From Prorocentrum cordatum (lineage: Eukaryota; Sar; Dinophyceae; Prorocentrales; Prorocentraceae), in NCBI GenBank assembly GCA_963575745.1, contig CAUYUJ010016060.1:1672586-1736585 (forward strand): 64,000 bases of DNA, written 5' to 3'. Shown piece by piece: positions 1-9,859 of the stretch. Below the pieces are notes generated by a model. It did no database searches. It saw nothing but the letters and a program-made list of their open reading frames with translations, and had not been told where the DNA came from. The first letter of the stretch is position 1; each line of letters starts with the position of its first letter. Made by a program: the position numbers and the translations under genes.

Positions 1-470
1 CCCCACGTTGTTCCGTGATGCCATGGTCTGCGCTACTGTATGATGTTAGTATCGATATTGCGTTGTGCCATGCTTTTTTCTGTCAGGACATGGCATTTGA
101 TTATCTCGTATGTCCTGCTATGGTATATCACGTTATGGCGGGATCCGTCATGCTGTGATTTGTCATGTTCTGGCATGTTGCGATTATGTGTTATGATCTG
201 GCATTGTATGCCTTGGTGTCAAACATAGGAAAATGTTATGTTACGCTATCTTGTGGTGTACTCTGTTTTTTTCTGTTATGCTGTGTGGTGCTATGTTTTG
301 CTTGGTATGCTCCACGATGTGATTGCATTTCTTTTATAGTGTGTCCTAGTGTGCCATGTTCTGACATGCTGTGAAGTGGTGCGCGTGTTTCTTTCTACTG
401 GCATGATATATGATGGTATACGATGCTATGCTACATCATAGCGCATAGCACACCATAATAGATCATAACA
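1..470. repeat. Degenerate ATG-rich pentamer repeat
   Basis: The stretch is a cryptic repeat of TGTTATG, TGGCATG and TGCTATG words with no lasting reading frame. Related words appear at 4200-4340, and in the opposite orientation at 31940-32220. It looks like an old pentanucleotide satellite that has drifted. Confidence 0.55.
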
Positions 471-499
471 ACACTGCCTCACTGCCCCGGGCGACAACG

Positions 500-1030
500 C
501 TCGATCTAGAGCTTCGCATCCGACACAAGCTCAGCGTGTGGCGCGTGCCCGAGCTCCCTCGGATCAGGGTTCCGCACTTGGCGCCTCCGAGAGTTTGGGC
601 AGCGTCGTGGCAGGCGTTATGTAGTGGTTGTGCGACGAACAGGCGCACGCAGGGTGCCCGTGGCCTCGCCGGTTGCATATTCGAGTGCTCCCAGGACGCA
701 CCGGACTCCATCGAGCACTACGCGTCCTGCCAGTCTCTGCACGGGGTGACCAGCAGGCGGTTGGACTTGCCGCACGCAGCCGAGCCGGCTGTGCGGTGGT
801 CCGCCTTCCTCGGTTCGGATTTCCGTGCCAGCGGCGACCCGGCGAGGGCGGTCTGCGAGGTCGTCCCCGCAACGGCGGCATACCGCACACATTGCCTGCG
901 CAGCCACGGCATGATCCCCAGGGGCCCAGCGGCGATGGAGGCCCTCGACCAAGCGTGCCGTGAGGCGGTCCGCGGGCATGGCCGTGCTGACTGCATTGAT
1001 AACCTCGCGCACGGCTGGAGCGTTTCTGGA
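500..1030 (+). pseudogene. LINE reverse transcriptase, C-terminal fragment
   Basis: The plus-strand frame through 536-1010 carries a zinc-knuckle pattern: CIFECSQDAPDSIEHYASC, that is Cys, Cys, then HY and Cys. It is followed by an Ala/Arg-rich helix region ending in ALDQACREAVRGHGRA. From my knowledge of dinoflagellate genomes, a knuckle of the form C..C..DSIEHY..C followed by a short helical tail closes many LINE polyproteins. No RT or endonuclease core lies upstream, so this is a 5'-truncated insertion. The frame continues to 1228, but past about 1030 the DNA turns into a pyrimidine-rich tract and the protein loses character. No catalytic motif is present, so the assignment rests on the knuckle alone. 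Confidence 0.55.
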
Positions 1031-1600
1031 CTTGTTCCTCTCTGCCCCTTCTCCCTCTTCCCTCTCGCCCCCCTGGCATGGCCCGTCGCGCAGAGCCCAC
1101 GCCCGTCGGTTGGCGCTGTTTGCTCGGTTCCGCCACTACCGCGGCGCTGCGCCGGCAGTCCAGTCCGGATGTGCCTGCAGTGCCCGGTGTACGCCGTAAT
1201 GCCATGTTCAGTTGTGTTTTTCTGTTAAGAAAGTAGATTCAAGATTCAAGCGTTCTCTTTGGGGTCTCGAGGGTGCTCACCGCTTGGGGTCTGCGCTCGC
1301 AGTCTAGCGCGTTGCCTTGTTTCCCGTCCCTCTGCTGCCGCTGCCTTGCCTCCTGCCTGCTGCTTGCGTTTATCTTCCTGCTCGTGGTGCTGCCGTTCAT
1401 GTTTTTTTCTGCAGTGTTGCACGTGCAGGGCTGACCCGACAGAAGATACGAATTAAGCATGTTCGTATCAACCTATCTGGGGCGCACTAGGTTCGTAGCT
1501 ACATTGACGCATAGGCGTGTGGACGCAGGAACCTGCAGTCCGACTCCGCCTTCTCGGCGCTTCTGCGTGCGAGGGGGGAACATTAGGGCTTCATCTGCAT
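1030..1600. other. No gene seen
   Basis: A short pyrimidine-rich tract (1030-1080) is followed by sequence of mixed composition. The open frames here are short and lack recognisable motifs. Confidence 0.4.
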
Positions 1601-1770
1601 ACATGTATACATATACGTTTGCATGTACACATACATGTAATACATGTACACATGCACATACACATACACACTCGTGTGTGTATATACATATACATATGCA
1701 CGAACATACATACATACATGTATGATCGACATATACACACGATTTGTTTATATATATATATATATGTATG
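1600..1770. repeat. (ACAT)/(CA)/(TA) microsatellite
   Basis: Imperfect ACAT and CA units run into a pure TA run at about 1747-1766. The same TA run followed by a CCTGGGCCC-like word opens several composite repeat units in this window. Confidence 0.85.
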
Positions 1771-2842
1771 TTTCCAGGCCCTGGGCCCTGCCCCCCCTTC
1801 CCCCCTTTTCCAAAATTCCCCCCTCCCCCGCAACCTACTTTCGTCCCTGGCTCGGGCAGACGTCAGACGAGTTCGAGCGCTCCAGGGCGTCCCCTGCGCC
1901 TCCAGCGCCCTCCTCGGCGCCCGCAGCGGACGCCCACGGGCCGCCAAGACGGGTCAAGAGCGCACCAAGCCGCCCAAGATGGCCCCATGATGGCCCCATG
2001 ATGGCCCAAGAGGCCCCCAAGAGGCCCCAAGAGCGCTCCGAGAGGGCCCAAAGTGGCAAACAACATTGACTGTCAGTATTTTTGTTCATGTTGTTCGCGT
2101 CCACCCGTTCTCAAGAATCCGACGTTCCAAGATTGGCCGAATAAGCCTACAACTTTGCCCCTAGTTGCCCCAAGAGGTCCCCAAGAGACTACCAAGACGG
2201 CCCAAGAGGGCCCCCAAACAGCCCAGGAGGCGCCCAAAACGGTCCACGAGGGCCTCAGGACGGCCCCGAGAGTGGCCCAAGAGGGGGAACACGAATCGAC
2301 AATTCCAGCTTGGCCCCAAGAGGCCCCCAGGAGGCTCCAAAACGCTTAAAGAGGCCCCAAAAGAGGCCCCAAGAGGCTCCAAAACGGCGCCCGGTATAAC
2401 GACAAACAGATGACGAGCCGGCGTTGCCAGCGCGTTGCCAGAAATCGTAAGTCTTGAGCCAGCTCGTAAGCATCTCGCAATGTGTCTTGGTTTGGTGCAC
2501 ATTGCTCTGCTTTGCATTTAATTGTGTTGCATCGCGTTACTTTGCCTTTCATTTGTTTTGCAAGCTTTTGCTTGCAATGCTTCTCACTGCATGGCGCTCG
2601 CATCTGGGTCCATGGCACTGCGCTGCATTTCAATGCCAGTGTTGACACTCCATTAAATTCACTGTGTTGCGTTGGTTCGCATTGCATTAACTGATCTCTG
2701 TTCAACCCGCGTTTCTGTTGACGCCTCGGTGTCATTACCGCATGCTCGAACCGTTTGCGGGTAACTACTTCAGAGGATCCGTGAACTTGCCACGGCCTGG
2801 GGCTGGCTAGAACCGAAGCGCGCGCGAAGCGCGCGCGTGGCT
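1770..2842 (+). repeat. Composite repeat unit A
   Basis: In order, the unit holds a CCCTGGGCCC word, a C-rich leader, a block of CCAAGA-type words spaced 10-11 bp apart (1935-2390), a conserved word GAACACGAATCGACAATTC near 2286, a TTGCAT-rich part (2450-2720) and a CGCGCGCGAAGCGCGCGCG hairpin at about 2818. Unit B downstream has the same parts in the same order and aligns over most of its length. Confidence 0.75.
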
Positions 2843-2875
2843 CCTTTTTTTTTTTTTTATATATATATATATAAA
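2843..2875. repeat. poly-T followed by (TA)n
   Basis: About fifteen T are followed by about nine TA units. This marks the junction between the two composite units. Confidence 0.9.
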
Positions 2876-4190
2876 CACGAGCGCCTGGGGCCCCGGTCCC
2901 TGGGCCCTCCACTTGTTCAAAGCTCCCCCACCCCCCCGCAGCCCACTTTCATCCCCGGCGCCGGCGGAACTTTCCGAACGCTCCAGGGCGTTCCCTGTGC
3001 CTCCAGGGCCCTCCTCGACGCCCACAGCGGACACCCACAGGCCGCCAAGACGGGCCAAGAGCGCACAAAAGCCGCCCGAGATGGCGCCATGATGGCCCCC
3101 AAGAGGCCCCAAGAGCGCTCCGAGGGGACCTCCAAGAGAGCCCCCCCAAGAGGCCAAAAGCATTGATTACCAGTGTGTGTTCCCAGTGTTTTTGTTTCGC
3201 GTTCTCACGTGTTCAAGAGCCCGACGTTGCAGGACTGCCCAACAAGCCTCCCGCATCGCCCTCAGAGGGACCAAGAGGCCTCCAAGAGGTCCCCAAGAGG
3301 GACGAAGAGGGTCCCAAAACGGTCTCAAAGGCGCCCAAGACGGCCCACGAGGGCCCCAAGAGGGGGAACACGAACCGACAATTCCAGCTTTCCGCCCCAA
3401 GACAGTTATTGCCCCGCAGCCAGAGGGGAGGAATTCGTTACCTATTTTTTTGTTTCCCCGTAAGAAGTCTGTGTGGCAATCTAAACGGTCGCCGGCCGGG
3501 GCCAGCCGACCGGCCAGAGGATAGATTGCGAGAGGGAGGAGGAGGAGAAGGAGGAGAAGGAGGAGGAGGAGGAAGAGGAAGGGGAGGAGGAGGAGAAGGG
3601 GGGCGAGGAGAAGGACGAGCTGGTGCGCTAGCGTCATATAGATGTTTACCAATGGCGGAATCGGGGCATCCACCACTTATTTGGCACACCTTATCCCTGG
3701 GACCCTTGAGGTTCCGGAACCCTCGGTTTCGCACGGCCTCTTGCATTGTTGTGCATTGTATTGCATTGTTTTTCATGTGGTTGTTTTCCGACGGATGTGG
3801 ACAGGCATGGCTCCGCAAACGGCATTGCGGTGGCGAGCATTGTTGTGTTTTACATTTAGTTGTTTTGCATCGCATTGCCTTTCATGCCACTTGCTGTGCT
3901 TCGCGCTGCGTGGCACTCGCATCTGGTTTCCATGGTACTGCGTTGCATTGAAGTGCCATTGTGGGCATTACATTCAGAAGATTATCTTCACTGCTTGGCA
4001 TTGGTTCGCATTGTCTTATGGATGTGCAATTTTATGTGATAGATCTCTTTTCGGCCCGCGTTGTTTTACGCTTCGGTGTGCCCCATTTTCATGCAATATG
4101 TGGGTAACAATGTCAAAGGATGTGTGAACTTGTGTCGGCCTGGGGCTTGCTAGAACCTACGCTCGCGCGAAGCGCGCGCGTGGTTCTAGT
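2876..4190 (+). repeat. Composite repeat unit B
   Basis: This is a diverged tandem copy of unit A. The shared parts include a CCTGGGCCC word, the ACGCTCCAGGGCGT segment (2978), the CCAAGA block (3040-3365), the GAACACGAACCGACAATTC word at about 3366, the TTGCAT-rich part (3730-4010) and the GCGCGCGAAGCGCGCGC hairpin (about 4168). It differs from A by a GGA tract at 3533-3622 and a unique segment at 3400-3730. Confidence 0.75.
3533..3622. repeat. (GGA)n tract
   Basis: Imperfect GGA/GAA triplets. The frames read poly-Gly, poly-Glu or poly-Arg and are not genes. Confidence 0.9.
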
Positions 4191-4199
4191 GATTTAATG

Positions 4200-4340
4200 A
4201 TTAATTTCGCAGTATGCCATGGTATGGTGTGGCATATTGTGACTTGTGGTGGTATTTGATGTTGTGCTAAGGTGAGGTCTGTTCGGCCATGGTATGGTAT
4301 GGTATGACTTGTCTGTCATGGTATGTTATGGTATGCTCGG
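4200..4340. repeat. (ATGGT)n-like pentamer repeat
   Basis: Repeated ATGGT and related words, similar in character to 1-470. Confidence 0.6.
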
Positions 4341-4497
4341 TCTAATGAGCCTACGGCGAATCATCGCCGCCCCCTGCCTTTTGAAATCACCCATGTGGCC
4401 GAGCGTTCTGGCAGGAGCTCTACCAAGCTATCGATGTGTTCTTCCAGCCGTTGTGGAAACCCTTCGGGGAACACTTGGGGCAGGATGGCGGGGAAGA

Positions 4498-4680
4498 TCA
4501 GGAGGAGGAGGAGGAGGAGGAGGAGGCAGAGGAGCAGGGGCTACCTTGGGAGCACTTGGGGGCACTCCTGAGGCACTTGTGGGGCCTCCCAGGAGCCTCC
4601 TGGGAGCCTTTTGGAGGCATGTTGGGGGTCTCCTTGGGCCTCTTGGGGGCCTTTGGGGGCTTCTCGGGGGCTAAGGCGAG
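4498..4680 (+). repeat. (GGA)n and CTTGGG 10-11-bp block
   Basis: A pure GGA run (4498-4532) is followed by words of the type CCTTGGGGGC spaced about 10-11 bp apart. These are the reverse complement of the CCAAGA words found elsewhere. Confidence 0.75.
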
Positions 4681-4915
4681 AGGCACCTTTTGGAAACCAT
4701 CCGCCCTCGATCCGTGAAGATGTTGTGAACTTCTCTAACGAATGCGCGCGGCGCTAAGGCGAGAGCCATTTATTGAACACAATCCGCCCTCCCGTAAAGC
4801 TGTTGCAAGCATTTTCAGACGAATGCGCGCTGAGCTGAGGCGAGAACCACATTGGAAAGTCACCCGCCCTTCATCTGTGAAGCTGCTGCAGCTTGCAAGC
4901 TTCAGGGTCAGAAGT
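4665..4915 (-). repeat. ~80-bp satellite, three units (reverse)
   Basis: The word GCTAAGGCGAGA or CTGAGGCGAGAAC recurs near 4671, 4752 and 4838, each preceded by an ACGAATGCGCGC word. The family reappears in the opposite orientation at 8080-8620. Confidence 0.75.
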
Positions 4916-5039
4916 GGCGAGGAAGTCTCAAGCGAAACGCCCAGCCCGCCGTGAGGCCCTACAGACAGGGAGGAGTGATTTGTAAGTAAAATGGATGGAG
5001 GAGGAGGGGGGATGGGGGAGGGGGAGGGGGGGGGGGGCA

Positions 5040-5135
5040 GGATGAGGAGGAGGAGGAGGAGGAGGAGGAGGAGGAGGAGGAGGAGGAGCAGGGGGGGGAA
5101 GAGGAGGAGAGGGAGGAGGAGACGGAAGAGGATGG
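5040..5135. repeat. (GGA)n tract
   Basis: Nearly pure GGA for about 50 bp, then imperfect GGA/GGG. Confidence 0.9.
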
Positions 5136-5155
5136 GGAGGAGGTGCGGCAGGCAA

Positions 5156-5302
5156 GGTGTCCCTGGCCCAGGGCGCCCCCAGCTTTCCACTCCACTCTGG
5201 AGCCCATGTGGCCTTCCAGGCCTCGCGAAGGGCTGCTGTGGAGGGCGCGGTGGCCTCCTGGAAAGTCCTGGGGCGCCTGGGCCAGGGACATTTCTAGCAA
5301 CA
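5156..5302. repeat. Foldback repeat family 1, copy 1
   Basis: The ends are inverted: TCCCTGGCCCAGGGCGCCCC at the left is matched by the complement of GGGGCGCCTGGGCCAGGGA at the right. A diverged copy lies at 16202-16335, so this is a small mobile or duplicated hairpin element. Confidence 0.65.
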
Positions 5303-5375
5303 TCTGACGACCTGAGTCCTGCGCCCTGCTCAGTTCCCTCTTCCTTCCTAGGGAAGCACGGCACGAACTGTTGGA

Positions 5376-5497
5376 GATCCGCGCGGTTCTCTTGGGTCGG
5401 CGCCGGACGCCCCTGGCGGCGCTTCCAGAGCCGCCCCTGGCGCGCGTCCCGCGCCAATGCGGGGGGTCAGCGCGGACCCGAGACATCCACGCGGACA
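5376..5497. repeat. Foldback repeat family 2, copy 1
   Basis: The left arm TCCGCGCGGTTCTCTTGGGT pairs imperfectly with the right arm near 5472-5495. The segment GCCCCTGGCGGCGC inside is shared with the copy at 16022-16137. Confidence 0.65.
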
Positions 5498-5564
5498 TCC
5501 GAAAGCCTGCGTGCCATGCAAGTGCTTCTCTCTGTTGCTAGAACATTTCCTTCTACCCCTTCCC

Positions 5565-5753
5565 TGACGAACCAACAACACACACCCATACCCATAGGGG
5601 GATCGGAGAGGGCTATGGGTGCGTGTTGTCGGATGGGGGTCCCCGCTCGAACGGGAGCGTTCCCCAGGGTCCGACAACCCGCACCCATACCCATAGCCAG
5701 TCCTCCTCCCAACGACTTCCCTATGGGTATGGGTGTGTGTTGTTCGTTCGTCA
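5565..5753. mobile_element. 189-bp near-perfect foldback (MITE-like)
   Basis: The 36-bp arms pair with one or two mismatches: left TGACGAACCAACAACACACA..., right ...TGTGTGTTGTTCGTTCGTCA. Inner arms (CTATGGGTGCGTGTTGTCGG and the complement of CCGACAACCCGCACCCATAG) also pair, so most of the 189 bp can form one hairpin. It has no coding capacity. A CCCCTTCCC word lies on both sides, but the flanks are low complexity, so I do not claim a target duplication. Confidence 0.7.
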
Positions 5754-5965
5754 TCCCCCCTTCCCACCCTCCCCTCCTCCCGCTCCCGGCCTCCCAGGAG
5801 TCCACGGTGAAGCGCCTGCAGCAGTGCTTCGAGGACCTGAGATCCGTCGGCTCGCTGGGCCTCGGGAAGCCCGAGGAGGCACGCAGGGGCGCACGGCGCA
5901 TCTCTCGGGCGGCACGCCGCGGGGCTGCTGACGAGCAGGAGGGGGATGCAGCTGCGGTGATGATA

Positions 5966-6141
5966 CAGTCGGGGCCCTGAAGAAGGAACCTTTCTCGTTG
6001 GGGAGGGGCTCGGTGTTCCTTGCCTGTTCTGCAGTGTACCTTCGGTTCTCCTGAGGCTTCCCATGGGAAGTCGAAGTTCAACTTGTGGGAGAAAGGGGCC
6101 TCGTTCCTTACTTAGGGTTCCTTAGGTCAACGCCCCGACTG
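5966..6141. mobile_element. MITE family 1, copy 1 (Tc1/mariner-like)
   Basis: This 176-bp element begins CAGTCGGGGC and ends with its exact complement GCCCCGACTG. TA lies on both sides, as expected for the TA target of Tc1/mariner transposons. Subterminal AAGGAACC and GGTTCCTT extend the inverted repeat to about 25 bp, imperfectly. A 175-bp relative sits at 47073-47247. There is no transposase inside, so it is non-autonomous. Confidence 0.8.
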
Positions 6142-6488
6142 TACGGACGGCATGGTGTGAGGGAGGAAGGCTCGGATCTAACTCCAGCCTTTCCGATGTC
6201 TGCCGATGTCGCGAAGGATTCCTGGGGATCCGAGGCCGGGGTCGATCCGATCCGCCTCGTCGGCTCGATGCCGGGGCCGCCTGCCTTGTGCGCGGCGCCT
6301 ATCCCCCTCCTTCTCTCCCTGGCTCTCACCATCGGGTCCACCGCCCTCCCGCACTTCCCGTGCTGCTCCGCAGTCTCCCGGCGTGCTGGACCTGGCGCCG
6401 TTCCACACATCTCAGCTACGCAGTCTGAACAGGCGTAAGGGCCCAGGCCGCGAGGTGCCTCACACGCGTGCGGCTCTTAGAAAACGCT
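6142..6488. other. No gene seen
   Basis: GC-rich sequence. The frames overlap on both strands without recognisable motifs. Confidence 0.4.
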
Positions 6489-6530
6489 CCGTGTGTGTCT
6501 GTGTGTGCGTGCGTGCGTGCGCGTGCGCGC

Positions 6531-6592
<62 letters not shown>
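6489..6592. repeat. (GT)n/(GC)n alternating tract
   Basis: About 100 bp of nearly unbroken purine-pyrimidine alternation: GT, then GCGT, then GC (about 6528-6545), then about 22 GT units. Such sequence favours left-handed DNA. Confidence 0.9.
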
Positions 6593-6594
<2 letters not shown>

Positions 6595-6960
6595 GCTGGT
6601 GGGCGCCTGGAAGAGCACGTGTGCGCGAGGGCGTGCGCGTGCTTGTGCGCGTGGTCAATTGTTCGCACGAGTGTGTGGGCGGTTTCGCCGTCCCCCAGCA
6701 CCGGCGCGAGTGATCCACTAAACGTTTCTGTCAAAGTTGTCACATTGCCGCACCGTGGCCGAGTCACTTGTGCGCACTGGATAGGTGAGGAAACGGAGAG
6801 GGCGGTTGCGGAGGAGGGCCAAAGGAGAGGGCCCCGCACAGAACATGAACCACTTCACGTGAAGTGGTGGCAGCCTCGGGCTCTGCAAGCAAGTCGTGCA
6901 GAGGGGCCACGCCAGACCCGGATCGGGCAGAAGACGCAGCTGTGGTGGTGCGCCAGAGCT

Positions 6961-7179
6961 TGCGGTCAGGATATTTCGATTGGCGTGTCGCTCCGCTGGT
7001 TCTGGCTCACCGCGTCTCGGCGCGACACGCTACCCATGTCCCCAGTCCCAAGCGCCAACGTCCCGAGTTGTTCCTAGCCTCCCGCCCCGCTCCGCGGAGC
7101 GACACGCTATCCGCTTGCAGGGCACAGCGTGTCGCCAGGGCCGCCGCTGCGACACGCTATCCTAAAGTGCCTGACCGTA
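6961..7179. mobile_element. MITE family 2, copy 1 (219 bp)
   Basis: The left end TGCGGTCAGG is mirrored by CCTGACCGTA at the right. Inside, GCGACACGCT (7099-7108) and AGCGTGTCGC (7126-7135) form a perfect 10-bp hairpin, and the word recurs at 7149. Copy 2 at 11669-11887 has exactly the same length. No coding capacity. Confidence 0.65.
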
Positions 7180-7584
7180 CCCAGGCCAGTGCAGCCAAGG
7201 CAAGGCGGGCGCCGCGGTCGCGGGCCAGGATACCCCAGCGCGGCTCGAGGACGTCCGGGTGGGAACGGGTCGGGAGCCCGCGGCTCGAGGATCCCATCGG
7301 CACCATCGGAAGTGGTACGGATAGATTGGGGACTACGGCTCGCAGCAGTTCTTGCCCAAGTTGAGCAGCACTCGCTGTCGGCGTTGCCGCGGGCGTTGTC
7401 CTGTTTGAGACAGGAAGGCGCCGGTCCAACAGCCGCTGTGGATGTTGGACAGGCAGCAGTTCTCCAGGGATCGCACCAGCTTTTTCCGTCCCTGTACCCG
7501 TCCAGATCCCAGGGAGAGCGGCAACTGCCGAAGGCCCCGCCCCCCAAACACCGGCATGAGGCGGCGGAAGTTGGCGGAATCCAA
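7180..7584. other. No gene seen
   Basis: GC-rich sequence with open frames on both strands and no motif. Confidence 0.4.
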
Positions 7585-7985
7585 ACTGAAGCGTGCCCTC
7601 CCTTTCCTCCTCTTCCTCCCCCTCCTCCCCTCGCCCCCCGGGAAGCTTGCGTGGACTGCCGATCCAATCCGATCCGATCGTCCTCTGCCCTCCTCCTCCT
7701 CGGCCGCCTCCTCCTTCCCTTCCACTCCACTCCTCCCCCTCCTTCTCTTCGGCGGCTCCTCCTTCTGGGAGCGTGGGCCTGCTCGTGAAGTTGCCGCAGC
7801 TTCCCTCGAGGACTGGAGCCCTCGTCAGGGTCTGTGGCGGCTGATGGACCGCCTCCCCCTCTCCTCCTTCTCCTCCTTCTCCTCCCCCTCTCCTCCGACT
7901 CCTTCCCCCCCATCCGCTTCCCCACGTCCTCCCCCCCCTCCTACCCCTCCTCCCTGCCCTCGTCCTTCCCCTTGTCTCCCTCCCC
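7585..7985. repeat. CCT-rich polypyrimidine tract
   Basis: CCT/CTC/TTC triplets with a short non-repetitive gap at about 7640-7690 and another at 7765-7850. The frames read Pro/Ser/Leu runs. Confidence 0.85.
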
Positions 7986-8079
7986 CTCCGCTTCCATCCC
8001 TTTGCCTTCCAGGTAAGTGGTTCAGCCGTCGCACCCCACACACGCGTTGGTAGAGCGGGCCAGGCGTTTCGCTTGAGGC

Positions 8080-8620
8080 TCCCTCACCACTTCTGATCTT
8101 GCGGCGAAAGATGCAACAGCTACGCGGATGGTGGCGGAGTTGCGTTCAACATGGGTCTCTCGCCTAAGCGCCGCGCACATTCGTCTTGTGAGTTTGCAGC
8201 CGTTACACCGGTGAAGGGGATCGTCTTCAAGATGGGATTCTCGCTGGAGCGCCGCGCACGTTCTTCCTCAAAGCTTGCAGCAGTTACAAACATTGTGGAA
8301 GGTAACAATGGTGGAGGGTGGTTCCATTCCAAAATGGGACTCTCGGGTGCAGCGCGCATTCGTGGTAAAGGGCGTTTGGTAGTGGAGTCTTGCCCCAGCG
8401 CCGCACAGATTTGTCTTCAAGCTTCCAACAACTACAAGGATGGAGGACGGCGTGTCTACAACATGTAGCTCTCGCTCAAAACGTATCGAGCATGTTTACC
8501 TTCACATTGGATAACCATACGTGCAAGCGTGTGCAACTACTGCACGGATGGGCTGTTGGTTCTTTTTCAATGCGGGGTTCTCGCTGGACACGTCGTTGAA
8601 TTGCATTGTTATGAATTCGC
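8080..8620 (+). repeat. ~80-100-bp satellite (forward)
   Basis: Units begin near 8154, 8233, 8336, 8382, 8465 and 8574, with words such as TCTCGCCTAAGCGCCGCGCA followed by an (A/G)TTCGT word and a TTGCAGCAGTTACA-like part. It is the same family as 4665-4915 but inverted, and less regular towards its 3' end. Confidence 0.7.
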
Positions 8621-8814
8621 TAGAATTTGCAATGCGGTTCATTTTCAATTTCGTGGTCCCGCCTGTTGACAGGCCCACACGGCACTCGTGTTTCCAGGAG
8701 GTGTTTCTCGCAATGAAGGCGAAGTCTGCAGCGTCTTACTAGGATGGGACCAGGGACTGGTGAGTGTTGTGCAACATCGGTGATGCATCTTGAACGGGAT
8801 TACTCTGATCCTTC

Positions 8815-8945
8815 TCCTCGTTCTGCTCTCTCTCATCCTTCCTCTTCCCCCCTTCCTCTTTATTTCTCCTCCCTCCTCTTACCCCCTTCCTCTCATCCTT
8901 CCTCTTCCCCCCTTCCTCTTTCCTTCTCCTCCCTCCTCGCGCTCT
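8815..8945. repeat. Duplicated CCT/CTT tract
   Basis: A roughly 60-bp pyrimidine unit containing TCATCCTTCCTCTTCCCCCC occurs twice in tandem. Confidence 0.8.
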
Positions 8946-9034
8946 TCCGCCACCCTGGCCCGTGTGCGCGCCCGTGTGAGCCCTTTCAAGCATGTGCACG
9001 CACGGGCGGCCACCCTGGCCCGCTGGCACGCACG

Positions 9035-9380
9035 CGCGCCCCCCCCCCCCCCCCTTGGCTTGTTTGCAAGCGCGCGTGGGCGCCAATGCCCGCTTGCACG
9101 CACGCGCGACCACCTTCCCTCCCCTCCCGTCTCGCCCCCCCCTCTCTGTCTTCCCTCCCTCGCCTCATCTCTCCACCTCCCCTCCCTTCCTCCGACGAGG
9201 GGACCGACGAGGGTGGCTGAATCTTCGCGGGAACAAGCAAACTCCCCTCCGCTCCCCTCTCCTCCCGGGCCTGTCCACTCCCCTCTCCGCCCAGGCCCCT
9301 ACCCTCCTCTCCTCTCTCCACCCAGCCCATCCTTGGCCCCTCCCCTCCCCTCTCTGCCCCCCCTCCCGCCCACCACCGCG
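9035..9380. repeat. C-rich polypyrimidine tract
   Basis: A pure C run at about 9038-9054 is followed by CCT/CCCT-rich DNA. The long frames here are low-complexity Pro/Ser. Confidence 0.8.
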
Positions 9381-9547
9381 GGCACGGGCGCACCCCCGCT
9401 GCCGGCTCCCGGCGCCGGCGGCCAGGCCTCGAACGTCCGGGGCCCGCGCCGCGGCGGGCTCCCCGCCTGAGGCCTCCCCCCCCCCGCGGGCCCCAGCGCG
9501 GGAATGGAGCCAGAGGGCGGGCTCCGGGAGGTCGGAGGAGAGGTGAT

Positions 9548-9770
9548 GGGAGGGGGGGGGGGGGGAGGAAGGAAGGCGTGGGGAGGGGAGGAGGAAAGAG
9601 GGGATCAGGAAGGAGAGAGGGGAGGGGGTGGGGCCGTTGAGGAGGGCGGGGGCCTGGAGAAGAAGGGGGCAGGGAGGGGGAGGGGAAGAGGAGGAGGGAG
9701 GAGGAGGAGGAGGAGGAGGAGGAGGAGGAGGATCTGGAGGAGGAGAAGGAGGAGGAGCTCTCTTCCGCTG
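9548..9770. repeat. G-run and (GGA)n tract
   Basis: A run of G near 9551-9566 followed by GGA triplets, most regular at 9695-9731. Confidence 0.85.
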
Positions 9771-9859
9771 GGGGAACGGCTTGTGAAAGGCTTGCAGGAG
9801 AAGGAGGAGGAGCCTCGCTCCCAGAGGCTCCACAGAAGAAAAAAAACATGAGAAAGAGA

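Noticed and set aside
6105-6125. Telomere-like TTAGGG word
   Set aside because: Single occurrences (also near 47218) inside MITE copies; no tandem telomere repeat is present.
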